NCBI GenBank assembly: GCA_026994195.1
Contig: JALWRH010000037.1
Coordinates: forward strand, 1 to 64,000
DNA: 64,000 bases
From: Sedimenticola sp.
GTDB taxonomy: Bacteria > Pseudomonadota > Gammaproteobacteria > Chromatiales > Chromatiaceae
Direction: 5' to 3'
Each line of letters begins with the position of its first letter. Position 1 is the stretch's first letter. Shown here in pieces: positions 20,595 through 30,265 of this stretch. The position numbers and the translations under genes were made by a program. The notes under the pieces are model-generated. The model was given only the letters and a program-made list of their open reading frames with translations, made no database searches and was not told the DNA's origin.

Positions 20595-21266
20595 ATGATC
20601 AATGAAGCTTCCAGTTCCACACCGGCCTCGCTGCAGTCCCTCCCCGAGACCAGCGGGCGTTCACGCGCAGACATGGGGCAGGCGGACTTTATCGAGCTGA
20701 TGCTGGCTCAAATGAAAAATCAGGATCCTACAAAACCATTGGATCCCAACGAGTTCATGGGGCAGCTGGCGCAGTTTTCCACAGTCAATGGTATCGAAGA
20801 GCTCAAGCAGTCCTTCGACAACCTGGCGTCCGTGATGATTTCAGATCAAGCCATCAAGGCTGCAGGACTTGTCGGGCATGATGTGATGATGCCTGGTGAC
20901 GGCGGCTTTCTCGAAACCGGTGGGGATATTGCCGGACAAGTTCTGCTCGATCAAAGCGTCACGGATTTGAACATACGCATTTATGACCAGCAGGGAGGGT
21001 TGGTGCGCACCATTCCCATGTCCGGCCAGGCGGCGGGCAGGGTGAGGTTCAAATGGGATGGTTTCATGGAAAGTGGTGATCCGGCGCCTCCCGGCAACTA
21101 CAAGATCGTGGCTGAAGTGCAGGTGAACGATAGCGTGCAGCAAGCTGCGATGGAAATACGCACTCGTGTAGAGAGTGTAAGCCTGAATCCCTACAACGGG
21201 GGCATTCTACTCAATCTGGACAATGGTTCTACGGTGCCATGGGAAGCAATCCAGACCATCATGTAA
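20595..21266 (+). CDS. flgD: Flagellar hook-capping protein FlgD
   Basis: A 223-aa scaffold on which FlgE hook subunits polymerise. The N-terminal export and cap region has FIELMLAQMKNQDPTKPLDP and FMGQLAQFSTVNGIEELKQS, both diagnostic. The C-terminal half folds as a FlgD Ig-like/tudor domain (YDQQGGLVRTIPMSGQAAGR). It is released when FlgK arrives. Confidence 0.96.
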   Translation: MINEASSSTPASLQSLPETSGRSRADMGQADFIELMLAQMKNQDPTKPLDPNEFMGQLAQFSTVNGIEELKQSFDNLASVMISDQAIKAAGLVGHDVMMPGDGGFLETGGDIAGQVLLDQSVTDLNIRIYDQQGGLVRTIPMSGQAAGRVRFKWDGFMESGDPAPPGNYKIVAEVQVNDSVQQAAMEIRTRVESVSLNPYNGGILLNLDNGSTVPWEAIQTIM

Positions 21267-21292
21267 TCGATTCATAGATCAGGAGAAATACT

Positions 21293-22519
21293 ATGTCATT
21301 CAATACAGCGCTGAGTGGTATCCGGGCTGCTTCCGGGGACCTGGGCATTATCGGCAACAATATCGCCAACGCAAATACCGTTGGCTTCAAGGGGTCTCGC
21401 GGGGTATTCGGTGATGTTTATGCCGCAAGTCTCATGGGCGCGCCGGGCACCGCCATTGGTCAGGGCGTGCGCCTCAAGGGTGCTGCCCAGCTCTTCGGCC
21501 AGGGCAATATCGCCTTTACGGGCAATGCCATGGATCTTGCCATCAACGGCCGGGGCTTTTTCCAGCTGTCGGATGCGGGTGGAGGCACGGTTTACAGCCG
21601 GGCCGGAAACTTCCATCTCGACCGGGATGGGTATGTCGCCAACAGTGAAGGCCTGTATCTCATGGCGAGGTCGGCGGATGCCAATGGTGCCATCACCGGG
21701 GGCGTAGGCCCACTGCGGATCGATACCTCCTATGCAGACCCCAATCCCACCACTGCCTTGAATGCGAACATCAACTTTGATGCGCGGGCAGGAGAAACCG
21801 ACAGTTCCTGGGCGCTGGTGGGCGGGGTTCCGGATCCTGCGGGATACAACTCCACCACCACTACCTCGGTGTATGACAGTCAGGGCAATCCCCATGACAT
21901 TACGCTTTACTACAGCAAACAGGATCCGGCCACCAATCCGAACAGCTGGACCGTGCGAACCATGATCGACGGAACAGTGCAGGATACCAGCACAGTCACC
22001 TTCAATGATGACGGCTCCTACAACAGCCCTGCGAATATTACCCTGACCTGGAACCCATCTGGTGGTGCGACACCGGGACAGACTATCACCATCGATCTTT
22101 CCAAGAGCACACAGTACGGCAGTGATTTCGCGGTCAACTCCATCAATCAGGACGGCTTTTCCACAGGCCAGATTCTGGGGGTGGACATTGACCAGGAAGG
22201 CGTTGTCTTTGCCCGTTACACCAATGGCCAGTCCCGCAGTATCGGACAGGTAGTGTTGGCCAACTTTGCCAATGAACAGGGTCTGCAGCCTCTGGGGGAC
22301 ACCGCCTGGGCCAATACCTTTGCCTCCGGTCCTCCCGTGGCTGGCGCACCGGGTACTTCCGGTCTGGGACTGGTGCAGTCCGGCGCCCTGGAAGAGTCGA
22401 ATGTGGATCTGACCGAGCAGCTGGTGAAAATGATCGTGGCACAGCGCAACTTCCAGGCGAATGCCCAAACCATACAGACAGAAGATACCGTAACCCAGAC
22501 CATCATCAACCTCCGCTGA
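21293..22519 (+). CDS. flgE: Flagellar hook protein FlgE
   Basis: A 408-aa hook subunit. The N-terminal rod-family motif is IIGNNIANANTVGFKGSRGV, and the C-terminal coil is NVDLTEQLVKMIVAQRNFQA. The central variable domain (about residues 150-300) forms the surface of the hook. A good Shine-Dalgarno (AGGAG) precedes the ATG. Its length is near the 400-residue norm. Confidence 0.97.
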   Translation: MSFNTALSGIRAASGDLGIIGNNIANANTVGFKGSRGVFGDVYAASLMGAPGTAIGQGVRLKGAAQLFGQGNIAFTGNAMDLAINGRGFFQLSDAGGGTVYSRAGNFHLDRDGYVANSEGLYLMARSADANGAITGGVGPLRIDTSYADPNPTTALNANINFDARAGETDSSWALVGGVPDPAGYNSTTTTSVYDSQGNPHDITLYYSKQDPATNPNSWTVRTMIDGTVQDTSTVTFNDDGSYNSPANITLTWNPSGGATPGQTITIDLSKSTQYGSDFAVNSINQDGFSTGQILGVDIDQEGVVFARYTNGQSRSIGQVVLANFANEQGLQPLGDTAWANTFASGPPVAGAPGTSGLGLVQSGALEESNVDLTEQLVKMIVAQRNFQANAQTIQTEDTVTQTIINLR

Positions 22520-22534
22520 TACAGGTAGGAAACC

Positions 22535-23275
22535 ATGGATCGCATGCTGTACATCGCCATGACCGGAGCCCGGGAGCTTATGACCTCCCAGGCGGTCAAC
22601 ACCAATAACCTGGCCAATGCCAGCACCACAGGCTTTCGTGCCGATTTGGAGTCCTTCAGCAGTATTCCGGTTTGGGGTGATGGGCACCCTGACCGTGTGT
22701 ATGCCGCGGCAGAAGGCATGGGGGTGGATTTCAGCGGCGGTTCCATTCAGAGCACAGGACGGGATCTGGATGTAGCCATCAAGGGCCATGGCTGGATTGC
22801 CGTGCAGGCCCCGGATGGTTCAGAAGCCTACACCCGGGCCGGTGATCTACGGGTGGATGGCTTTGGCATTCTTACTACGGGTGCCGGATACCCGGTTCTG
22901 GGCGAAGGCGGCCCCATAGCTGTTCCGCCCAACGGGAAACTGGACATAGGTGCTGATGGCACCATTACGGTTCAACCCCTGGGGCAGGGCATCAATGCGC
23001 TGGCCATTGTGGACCGTATCAAGCTGGTCAACCCGCCGAACAGCGCTCTGGAAAAAGGTGAAGAAGGATTGATGCGGATGCGTGGTGGCGGTGTGGCAGA
23101 GGCGGATGCCTCAGTAAGCCTGGCCTCCGGCGCTCTGGAATCCAGCAACGTGAACGCCGTGGAATCCATGGTGCGCATGATCGAGCTGGCCCGGCAGTTC
23201 GAGATGCAGGTGAAGATGATGAAAACAGCCGAAGACAATGATCGCTCGGCGGCAAAACTCATGAGCATGAGCTGA
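22535..23275 (+). CDS. flgF: Flagellar proximal rod protein FlgF
   Basis: A 246-aa rod protein of the FlgE/F/G family. [20 protein letters not shown] marks the N-terminus, and the middle carries DLDVAIKGHGWIAVQAPDGS. The C-terminal SSNVNAVESMVRMIELARQF packs into the rod coil. It starts 15 bp after flgE. Confidence 0.96.
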   Translation: MDRMLYIAMTGARELMTSQAVNTNNLANASTTGFRADLESFSSIPVWGDGHPDRVYAAAEGMGVDFSGGSIQSTGRDLDVAIKGHGWIAVQAPDGSEAYTRAGDLRVDGFGILTTGAGYPVLGEGGPIAVPPNGKLDIGADGTITVQPLGQGINALAIVDRIKLVNPPNSALEKGEEGLMRMRGGGVAEADASVSLASGALESSNVNAVESMVRMIELARQFEMQVKMMKTAEDNDRSAAKLMSMS

Positions 23276-23315
23276 TGTGTGAGGCCCGGAGCGAATCAAT
23301 AACAGGAGAAACAAG

Positions 23316-24101
23316 ATGAATCCCGCTTTATGGATTGCAAAAACCGGCCTGGAGGCGCAACAGACCCGCATGGCCAACATTTCCAATAACCTGGCCAATG
23401 CGTCCACGACCGGATTCAAGCGCTCGCGGGCTGTGTTCTCGGATCTGCTGTACCAGAACCTGTCTCAGGTCGGGGCCCAGTCGTCTCAGGATACCCAGCT
23501 GCCTTCCGGCCTGAATCTCGGCACAGGGGTTCGTACGGTGGCCACGGAAAAACTGTTCACCCAGGGGAACATCGAGCAGACCGGCAATGCCCTGGATGTG
23601 GCCATACAGGGCCGGGGTTTCCTCCAGGTGCTGATGCCCGATGGTTCCCTGGCCTACAGCCGTGACGGCACCATGCAGATGGATTCCCAGGGGCAGCTGG
23701 TTACCTCCATGGGTTATCTGATCCAGCCGGGCATCACCATTCCGGAGAATGCCCAGAGCATCACTATTGGTACCGATGGCACGGTATCCGTGGTAACGGC
23801 CGGGACAGCCACGCCCACCCAGGTGGGAAATCTCCAGCTTGCAGATTTCATCAACCCATCCGGTTTGCAGGCGGTGGGTGACAACCTGTTCATCGAATCC
23901 GCCTCCAGCGGCTCTCCCCAGACAGGTACGCCCGGGCTCAATGGGCTGGGTACTTTCATCCAGGGCTCTCTGGAAGGCTCCAATGTCAACACCGTGGAGG
24001 AACTGGTCAACATGATCGAGACCCAAAGAGCGTATGAGATGAATTCCAAGGCCATATCCACGGCGGATCAGATGCTGCAGTACGTGAACAACAATCTGTA
24101 G
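23316..24101 (+). CDS. flgG: Flagellar distal rod protein FlgG
   Basis: A 261-aa distal-rod subunit with [20 protein letters not shown] near the N-terminus and [20 protein letters not shown] at the C-terminus, both hallmark FlgG segments. The length equals that of most FlgG proteins. A strong Shine-Dalgarno (ACAGGAG) precedes it. Confidence 0.97.
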   Translation: MNPALWIAKTGLEAQQTRMANISNNLANASTTGFKRSRAVFSDLLYQNLSQVGAQSSQDTQLPSGLNLGTGVRTVATEKLFTQGNIEQTGNALDVAIQGRGFLQVLMPDGSLAYSRDGTMQMDSQGQLVTSMGYLIQPGITIPENAQSITIGTDGTVSVVTAGTATPTQVGNLQLADFINPSGLQAVGDNLFIESASSGSPQTGTPGLNGLGTFIQGSLEGSNVNTVEELVNMIETQRAYEMNSKAISTADQMLQYVNNNL

Positions 24102-24115
24102 GGAGTGAATGGATC

Positions 24116-24790
24116 ATGATCATCATGCAAGGTCGGGTTGTTTTCCTGGTGGGCTTGGCACTGTTGGCCAGTATTCTGACGGGTTGCGCCACGCCAAAGG
24201 GAGAAGATCCCAAGTATCTCGCCAGTCAGCCAGTGTACGTGGAGCCGCCCCAACAGAGCACCGGCGCCATCTACCAGACGGCCAGCGCCCTGTCGCTGTT
24301 CGAAGATATCAAGGCAAGGCGCGTGGGCGATATTCTGACCATCGTGCTGAATGAGAACACCAATGCGGAAAAAAAAGCGGATACCACCTTGGACAAATCT
24401 TCGGAAAGCGGCATCGGTGTGCCCAAGTTGTTTGGTCAGACCGTGCCAGAACTGGAGAACAGCCTGAGCGCCGGACACAAGTTTGAGACTACGGGCGACA
24501 GCAAGCAGAGCAACAAACTGGAAGGCAGTATCACGGTTACCGTGGCCAAAGTTTTGAGCAATGGCAATCTGGTGGTGCAGGGGGAAAAGTGGATCACCAT
24601 CAACCATGGTGAGGAATTCATTCGCATCCGGGGCATTGTACGGCCCCTGGATATCGGCCCGGACAACAGCATCTCTTCGACCAAAGTCGCGGACGCCCAG
24701 ATTCTCTACAGTGGCAAAGGAACCATGGCGCGCGCCAACAAGCCTGGCTGGCTCACGGATTTCTTCCTGAGTCCCCTTATGCCTTTCTAG
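24116..24790 (+). CDS. flgH: Flagellar L-ring lipoprotein FlgH
   Basis: A 224-aa outer-membrane ring lipoprotein. The signal peptide ends in a lipobox (SILTGC). Family-typical segments are [20 protein letters not shown] near residue 60 and [20 protein letters not shown] near residue 180. The ATG at 24116 has GGGAG ten bases upstream; a second ATG three codons later would also keep the signal peptide. Confidence 0.96.
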   Translation: MIIMQGRVVFLVGLALLASILTGCATPKGEDPKYLASQPVYVEPPQQSTGAIYQTASALSLFEDIKARRVGDILTIVLNENTNAEKKADTTLDKSSESGIGVPKLFGQTVPELENSLSAGHKFETTGDSKQSNKLEGSITVTVAKVLSNGNLVVQGEKWITINHGEEFIRIRGIVRPLDIGPDNSISSTKVADAQILYSGKGTMARANKPGWLTDFFLSPLMPF

Positions 24791-24804
24791 GCAGGAACAG
24801 AGCA

Positions 24805-25920
24805 ATGAAAAACTGGAGAACAGGAATTGTGTTTTTTGCCCTGGCACTGGGAGTGCTGGCATCACCTTTGCGGGCGGAAAGAATCAAGGATCTCACTTCT
24901 ATCGCCGGAGTGCGGGAGAATCAGCTGGTAGGTTATGGCCTGGTAGTGGGGCTGGATGGAACCGGGGACAAAACCAGTCAGACCCAGTTCACGGCGCAGA
25001 GTCTCAAGAGCATGCTGGCCCAACTGGGTGTGGTCGTCCCGCCGGGCGTCAACCCCAAGCCCAAGAACGTGGCAGCGGTCATGATCAGCACCAGTCTGCC
25101 ACCCTTTGCCAAGCCGGGTCAGGCTATTGACGTAACCGTTTCCTCACTGGGGAATGCCAAGAGCCTCCGGGGAGGTACGCTGCTGATGGCGCCCCTGAAA
25201 GGCGCGGATGGAAAAGTCTATGCCATTGCCCAGGGCAACCTGGTCGTGGGCGGCCTGGGTGTGGAAGGCAGTGATGGCTCCAAAGTCACGGTCAATATTC
25301 CCAGTGTGGGCCGCATACCCAATGGCGCGACTGTGGAACGCACCGTTCCCAGTCCCTTTGCCAGCGCCGACCATCTGGTTCTCAACCTGCATGACGCTGA
25401 TTTCACTACTGCTCATCGAATCGTCAAGGCCATCAACGCCATGATAGGTGAAGGCACGGCCAAAGCTCTGGATGGTGGTTCCGTCGAGGTGCGGGCGCCC
25501 AGAGATGCCGGACAGAAAGTGGGCTTTGTTTCCATACTGGAGAATATCGTCTTGGAGCCGGGTGAGGCTCCAGCCCGGGTGGTCGTCAATTCCCGGACCG
25601 GTACCGTGGTGATCGGCAGCCATGTACGTGTCATGCCGGCAGCGGTCGCTCATGGCTCGCTTATCGTGACCATATCTGAGGATACATCTGTCAGCCAGCC
25701 AGGGCCTTTTGCCAAACGGGGCAAAACGGAGGTTGTCACCCAGTCCAGTGTGCAGGTCAACCAGGAGAATGCCCGGATGTTCCTGTTCAAGCCTGGAGTC
25801 AAGCTCAACGATATAGTGGAAGCAGTGAACCGGGTGGGTGCGGCGCCTGGAGACCTGGTGGCAATTCTGGAGGCTCTAAAGGAAGCAGGCGCCCTGCGGG
25901 CGGAACTGATTGTCATCTGA
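24805..25920 (+). CDS. flgI: Flagellar P-ring protein FlgI
   Basis: A 371-aa periplasmic ring protein. A cleavable signal ([18 protein letters not shown]) is followed by the highly conserved [20 protein letters not shown] and [20 protein letters not shown]. The C-terminus contains [20 protein letters not shown]. Its assembly needs FlgA, encoded upstream on the other strand. Confidence 0.97.
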   Translation: MKNWRTGIVFFALALGVLASPLRAERIKDLTSIAGVRENQLVGYGLVVGLDGTGDKTSQTQFTAQSLKSMLAQLGVVVPPGVNPKPKNVAAVMISTSLPPFAKPGQAIDVTVSSLGNAKSLRGGTLLMAPLKGADGKVYAIAQGNLVVGGLGVEGSDGSKVTVNIPSVGRIPNGATVERTVPSPFASADHLVLNLHDADFTTAHRIVKAINAMIGEGTAKALDGGSVEVRAPRDAGQKVGFVSILENIVLEPGEAPARVVVNSRTGTVVIGSHVRVMPAAVAHGSLIVTISEDTSVSQPGPFAKRGKTEVVTQSSVQVNQENARMFLFKPGVKLNDIVEAVNRVGAAPGDLVAILEALKEAGALRAELIVI

Positions 25921-25932
25921 GGATTGATGTAG

Positions 25933-26853
25933 ATGAATACGGAATTGCACAACGCAGGCATCTATACCAGCTTCAATGGTCTGGCAGAACTTAAGAGCAG
26001 TGCCCATGAGCAATCTCCCCAGGCACGCAAAGAGGTGGCCCGCCAGTTCGAAGCCCTGTTCATCCAGATCATGCTCAAATCCATGCGCGATGCCTCGGCT
26101 CCCGGCAGTGATGGAGGCAGCGACCAGCTCCGGTTTTACCAGGAAATGTTCGATCAGCAGATTGCTCTGGATCTGGCCAGGAACAAGAGTATGGGGCTGG
26201 CTGAAAGCTTTGAACGCCACCTTGAGCCCGCTGGGAGCGCCAGTACCCAGGTTTCATTGGGAATGCCGGATCGCAAAGCTTTTACTGTGAGCCATGAAAA
26301 ACCCCAGTTCCTGGAGCCTCAGGCAACAGAGAAAAATACAGACTCCCCAACAGATGCCCGCTGGGTACCTGCCACACCTGAAGAATTCGTCCAGCGCCTG
26401 TGGCCGGCAGCCAGAGAAGTGGCCCAAGACCTGGGACTGGAGCCTGATGTGCTGGTTGCGCAGGCTGCCCTGGAAACAGGCTGGGGAAAGAACCTGCCCA
26501 CGGATGATAATGGCAGCAGCATGAACCTGTTCGGTATCAAGGCGGATGCCCGGTGGCAGGGGAAGCGCGTGGGTGTATCCACTTTGGAGTACAGGGAAGG
26601 CCGCATGGTCAAAGAACGTGCGGATTTCAGATCCTACGCATCACCGGAAGAGAGCCTGGGGGACTATGCCCGGTTTTTGAAAGACAACCCACGCTATGAA
26701 AGGGCCCTGGAGAATACCGGGGACTCCCATCGCTATCTCGAAGAGCTGCAGAAAGCGGGTTATGCCACCGACCCTGACTATGCCAGAAAGATCAAGTCCA
26801 TCATGGACAGTGAAAGGTTTATGGGAATTGTAGGACAGTTGAAGACGGGTTGA
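25933..26853 (+). CDS. flgJ: Flagellar rod assembly protein / peptidoglycan hydrolase FlgJ
   Basis: A 306-aa bifunctional FlgJ. The N-terminal rod-scaffold domain has EVARQFEALFIQIMLKSMRD. A linker leads to a C-terminal glucosaminidase-type domain (about residues 150-300) with AQAALETGWGKNLP, where the glutamate is the expected catalytic acid, and NLFGIKADARWQG. It opens the peptidoglycan for the rod. It is the last gene of the flgB operon. Confidence 0.95.
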   Translation: MNTELHNAGIYTSFNGLAELKSSAHEQSPQARKEVARQFEALFIQIMLKSMRDASAPGSDGGSDQLRFYQEMFDQQIALDLARNKSMGLAESFERHLEPAGSASTQVSLGMPDRKAFTVSHEKPQFLEPQATEKNTDSPTDARWVPATPEEFVQRLWPAAREVAQDLGLEPDVLVAQAALETGWGKNLPTDDNGSSMNLFGIKADARWQGKRVGVSTLEYREGRMVKERADFRSYASPEESLGDYARFLKDNPRYERALENTGDSHRYLEELQKAGYATDPDYARKIKSIMDSERFMGIVGQLKTG

Positions 26854-26881
26854 GCAGCCTTCGGGCCCAAGCTGCAATCCT

Positions 26882-26930
26882 GCTTCTGTGGATGAAAAGT
26901 CCATAGAGGGACTTCTTCAATATCCTGTTA
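26882..26930. repeat. Partial right-end copy of the 167-bp dispersed element
   Basis: These 49 bp closely match the last 50 bp of the full copy next to it (four substitutions and one missing A). It ends with CCTGTTA, and its terminal TA is the first TA of the full copy, so the two abut in a palindromic CCTGTTAACAGG. Confidence 0.85.
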
Positions 26931-27095
26931 ACAGGCTATTGAAAAACACCGTTTTTCGACAGCCTGTGTGTGGCACAAGGATGTGCCACCATTTTTGATG
27001 GCTGTAAGCCATTGAAAATGAAGGAAGCGGGAAACCGCGTTTTCCGCTTCCGTGGTTGAAAAAGTCCATGGAGGGACTTTTTCAATATCCTGTTA
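26929..27095. repeat. 167-bp MITE-like palindromic element, copy A
   Basis: The element is bounded by TA and has 18-bp imperfect terminal inverted repeats (TAACAGGCTATTGAAAAA and TTTTTCAATATCCTGTTA, 17 of 18 paired). Internal hairpins include GGCACA/TGTGCC, ATGGCT/AGCCAT, a GGAAGCGG/CCGCTTCC stem, and a perfect 12-bp TTGAAAAAGTCC/GGACTTTTTCAA. It has no ORF. A second copy of identical length lies at 60458-60624 with 155 of 167 bases the same. TA flanks and size fit a non-autonomous IS630/Tc1-mariner-like MITE, but no transposase is visible, so this class is inference. Confidence 0.9.
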
Positions 27096-27119
27096 AGTTG
27101 TCATTCATCGTGCCGATAA
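27093..27119 (+). promoter_or_regulatory. Sigma-28 (FliA) promoter of flgK-flgL
   Basis: TTAAGTTG, an 11-bp spacer and a perfect GCCGATAA. The first three bases of the -35 box are the last three bases of repeat copy A. The start of flgK lies 114 bp downstream. Confidence 0.85.
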
Positions 27120-27233
27120 GGCTGATGGAGGCGAACGCCCGGCGGGAAGCCAGTACCAGTATCAGGGAAACTCTGGTTCGTTTTGATCATCAGGGTTTCC
27201 TTGGAAGCCCAAAGACCTGTTTGGAGACAGAAA

Positions 27234-29207
27234 ATGCCCAGTGGAAGCAGCCTGCTAGGAATCGGAATATCCGCATTGCAGGCATATCGACGTTCGTTGA
27301 ATACGATCGGTCACAACATAGCCAATGCCAGTACACCGGGGTACAGCCGGCAGCGGGTCAATCTGACCTCCGCGCCGCCCCAGTTTTCCGGTTATGGCTA
27401 TGTGGGCACGGGCGTACGCACAGGTTCTGTGCAGCGCTCCTATGATGCATTTATCGGGGCGCAGGTACAGGCTTATACATCCTCCACCAGGGAATTTTCT
27501 GTTCTACACCAGTATGCTGCGCAGATCGACAATGTGCTGGCAGATCCGGATGCGGGCTTGAGTACCGCCATGCAGCGTTTCCATGGCGCCCTGCAGGATC
27601 TTGTGAACGATCCGGGGTCCATGGCGGCGCGAGAGGTGCTGGTCAGCGAAGGCCAGGGACTGGTGGACAGGTTCCACAGCCTGGGAAGCTGGCTGGATGA
27701 CATGGAAACCCAGGTCAATGGTGAACTTCAGTCCAGTGTCACCAACATCAACAGCTTGTCCGCAAGCATCGCTGATCTCAACGAGAAGATCGTACTGGCC
27801 TATGGCGCAGGCGCCGGGCAACCGCCCAACGATCTACTGGATCAGAGGGATATGCTGGTTCAGGAACTTTCTCAGGAAGTGAGTGTTACCACGCTGGAAC
27901 AGGACGATGGCGCGCTCAATGTCATGATCGGTACGGGACAGGCCCTGGTAGTAGGCAATACCAGCAACGATCTTGTCACCTACAAAGGGCCGGGCGTGCA
28001 GGCGCCCCAGATGATTGCTCTGCGCATAGGCGCCAATGGCAATGTTCCAATCACTGAACAGTTGTCCGGAGGGCGTATTGGCGGATTGCTGGGCTTTCGT
28101 GAAAGGGTGCTGGAGCCGGCTGCCAACGAACTGGGAAAAACCGCCATAGGCATGGCCCGGTTCTTCAATGAGCAGCACGAGAAAGGGGTGGACATCAACG
28201 GTCAGCTTGGCAGGCCCTTTTTCGGTTTTCCTGAACCCCAGTGGGACAGCTATCCCGGCGTTACCAGCACCCTGTCGCTCTCCTGGAACGATGTGGGCCA
28301 GGTGACGGGGGCGGATTACAAACTGCAGTTCAATGGCGGCACATGGAATATGACCCGCACCGATACCGGGGAAACCGTGGCCATGACCGGCTCCGGTACG
28401 GCCGCAGATCCCTTCGTTGCTGATGGATTAAGCATAGTTGTAGATCCGGCGGCGGTTGCCGGTGACAGCTTCCTCCTGCAACCGACCCGGCAGGGCGCTG
28501 CATCATTGCAGGGTCTGATTGATGATCCTGCCCTGGTGAGCGCGGCTTCCCCGGTACTGACCACAGAGGCCAGCACGAATACCGGCAGTGGCAGGATCAG
28601 CGTGCCGGAGATTACCGACATCAGCAACCCCGCTTTTCAGTCGGTACCCGGGAGTCTGACGCCACCGTTGATGATCCGTTTTACCAGTGCCACCACATAT
28701 GAGATCTATGACAACAGCAACCCGTCTTCCCCGGCCCTGCTGGAGTCAGTCAGCGGATATGATCCGGCGACGGGAGCGGACGTGTTTCCTACTCCGGGGG
28801 GGCTGGACTATGGATACCAGGTGCATCTCACCGGCGATCCGGCGGCAGGAGATGAATTCAGTATCGCCTATAACGGAAGCGGAGATGGTGACAACCGGAA
28901 TGCCGTGGCCCTGGGCCAGGTACTCACCGGAAAAATCCTGGGGAATGGCACCCAAAGCCTCTCGGATGTGTATAACGGCCTGGTTTCCGATGTGGGAACC
29001 ACGACCCGGCAGGCGAACCTGGCTGAGCGGTCCCATGAACAACTGCTGCAGCGTTCACTGGATGCCCGGGATTCGGTATCAGGCGTCAATCTCGATGAAG
29101 AGGCTGCCAATCTGGTACGTTTCCAGCAGGCTTATCAGGCCGCGGCTCAGGTGGTGGCGACCGCCAATGAGATGTTCGATACATTGCTCGGCGCAGTGAG
29201 GAGATAA
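27234..29207 (+). CDS. flgK: Flagellar hook-associated protein 1 FlgK
   Basis: A 657-aa hook-filament junction protein. The N-terminus SLLGIGISALQAYRRSLNTI with HNIANASTPGYSRQRVNLT is diagnostic, and the C-terminus SGVNLDEEAANLVRFQQAYQ matches FlgK. I chose ATG 27234, preceded by TTGGAGA, over the TTG used by the track, because MPSGSSLL begins the conserved region. FlgN is its chaperone. It is expressed from the FliA promoter next to repeat copy A. Confidence 0.95.
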   Translation: MPSGSSLLGIGISALQAYRRSLNTIGHNIANASTPGYSRQRVNLTSAPPQFSGYGYVGTGVRTGSVQRSYDAFIGAQVQAYTSSTREFSVLHQYAAQIDNVLADPDAGLSTAMQRFHGALQDLVNDPGSMAAREVLVSEGQGLVDRFHSLGSWLDDMETQVNGELQSSVTNINSLSASIADLNEKIVLAYGAGAGQPPNDLLDQRDMLVQELSQEVSVTTLEQDDGALNVMIGTGQALVVGNTSNDLVTYKGPGVQAPQMIALRIGANGNVPITEQLSGGRIGGLLGFRERVLEPAANELGKTAIGMARFFNEQHEKGVDINGQLGRPFFGFPEPQWDSYPGVTSTLSLSWNDVGQVTGADYKLQFNGGTWNMTRTDTGETVAMTGSGTAADPFVADGLSIVVDPAAVAGDSFLLQPTRQGAASLQGLIDDPALVSAASPVLTTEASTNTGSGRISVPEITDISNPAFQSVPGSLTPPLMIRFTSATTYEIYDNSNPSSPALLESVSGYDPATGADVFPTPGGLDYGYQVHLTGDPAAGDEFSIAYNGSGDGDNRNAVALGQVLTGKILGNGTQSLSDVYNGLVSDVGTTTRQANLAERSHEQLLQRSLDARDSVSGVNLDEEAANLVRFQQAYQAAAQVVATANEMFDTLLGAVRR

Positions 29208-29212
29208 CCGTC

Positions 29213-30118
29213 ATGCGTATTTCAACGGCTCAGTGGTACCGTCAAGGTGTGGATTCCATGTTGCGCAACCAGAGCAACCTGTCGAAAACCCAGTTGCAGC
29301 TGGCCTCAGGGCAGCGCCTGCTTTCCCCTGCGGATGATCCGTCCGCAGCGACTCGCGCCCTGGAACTGGACAGCATGCTGGCCACTGTGGATCAGTACCA
29401 GCGGAATGCAGACATGGCGGAGTCCCGACTGCGCCGGGAAGAGGATGTGCTCGATGGCACAGGGAATATCCTGCAACGTGTGCGTGAACTGGCGGTACGC
29501 GCTACTAACGGTACTCTGAGCGCCGGGGACCGTCAGGCTATTGCCGAAGAGGTCCGGCAACACCTGGATGGGCTGCTGGCCCTGGGCAATGCTACCGATA
29601 CCAATGGCGAGTACATTTTTGGCGGTTATCGCACGGATACGCCGCCCATTGCCGACAATGGCAGTGGCAACTACACCTATCAGGGTGACCAGGGACAGCG
29701 GTTGCTGCAGATCGGCAGCTCCCGTCAGGTCGCCAGCAATGACCCCGGAGACCAGGTTTTCATGGGAATCGATGATGGCGCGGGGGGCAGCAGCAATACA
29801 TTTGCGATACTTCATGATTTCGTTACTGATCTGGAAGCCAATACACCTTCAGGAACCACTCTGACGGCCCTGGACAATGCTCTGGACAAGGTTCAGGCTG
29901 TGCGGACCCGGTTGGGAGGTCGTATGAATGCCATCGACAATCAGCGGGGAATCAATGAATCTTTCAGCCTGGTCATGGAGCAGAACCGTTCCGATCTCAA
30001 AGATCTGGACTATGCCGAGGCAGTCAGCCGTCTGCAGCAGCAACAATTGATGCTGCAGGCTTCCCAGCAGAGTTTTATGAAGGTGGAAGGCCTGTCCCTG
30101 TTCAATTATCTGCGATAG
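29213..30118 (+). CDS. flgL: Flagellar hook-associated protein 3 FlgL
   Basis: A 301-aa junction protein with flagellin-like ends. The N-terminus MRISTAQWYRQGVDSMLRNQ and RLLSPADDPSAATRALELD are typical, and the C-terminal helix includes LDYAEAVSRLQQQQLMLQAS. It lies 5 bp after flgK in the same operon. Confidence 0.95.
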   Translation: MRISTAQWYRQGVDSMLRNQSNLSKTQLQLASGQRLLSPADDPSAATRALELDSMLATVDQYQRNADMAESRLRREEDVLDGTGNILQRVRELAVRATNGTLSAGDRQAIAEEVRQHLDGLLALGNATDTNGEYIFGGYRTDTPPIADNGSGNYTYQGDQGQRLLQIGSSRQVASNDPGDQVFMGIDDGAGGSSNTFAILHDFVTDLEANTPSGTTLTALDNALDKVQAVRTRLGGRMNAIDNQRGINESFSLVMEQNRSDLKDLDYAEAVSRLQQQQLMLQASQQSFMKVEGLSLFNYLR

Positions 30119-30155
30119 CCAGAGAGTTTTGCTTCACCAGCCCCTCCCATGAACC

Positions 30156-30183
30156 GGTTGGCATCGTGCTGCCAGCCTTTCTG
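30156..30183 (+). terminator. Weak candidate terminator after flgL
   Basis: GGTTGGCA and TGCCAGCC form an 8-bp stem (one G-U pair) with a 6-nt loop followed by TTTCT. The U-run is short, so termination may be partial. Confidence 0.4.
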
Positions 30184-30231
30184 CTTGCAGGGTTGCATCA
30201 AGCCGGGGCAGCAAGACCTATAAATACACTT

Positions 30232-30258
30232 TTAAGTTTTTCTCCCTCCGGTCGATGA
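30232..30258 (+). promoter_or_regulatory. Sigma-28 (FliA) promoter of flagellin gene fliC1
   Basis: TTAAGTTT, an 11-bp spacer and GTCGATGA. The -35 box is perfect and the -10 box deviates at two positions, the same TGA ending as the fliC2 promoter. Confidence 0.8.
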
Positions 30259-30265
30259 GATGTAT

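Noticed and set aside
21296-22789. 497-aa minus-strand ORF across flgE and flgF
   Set aside because: It spans two clear flagellar genes on the other strand and shows no recognisable domain.
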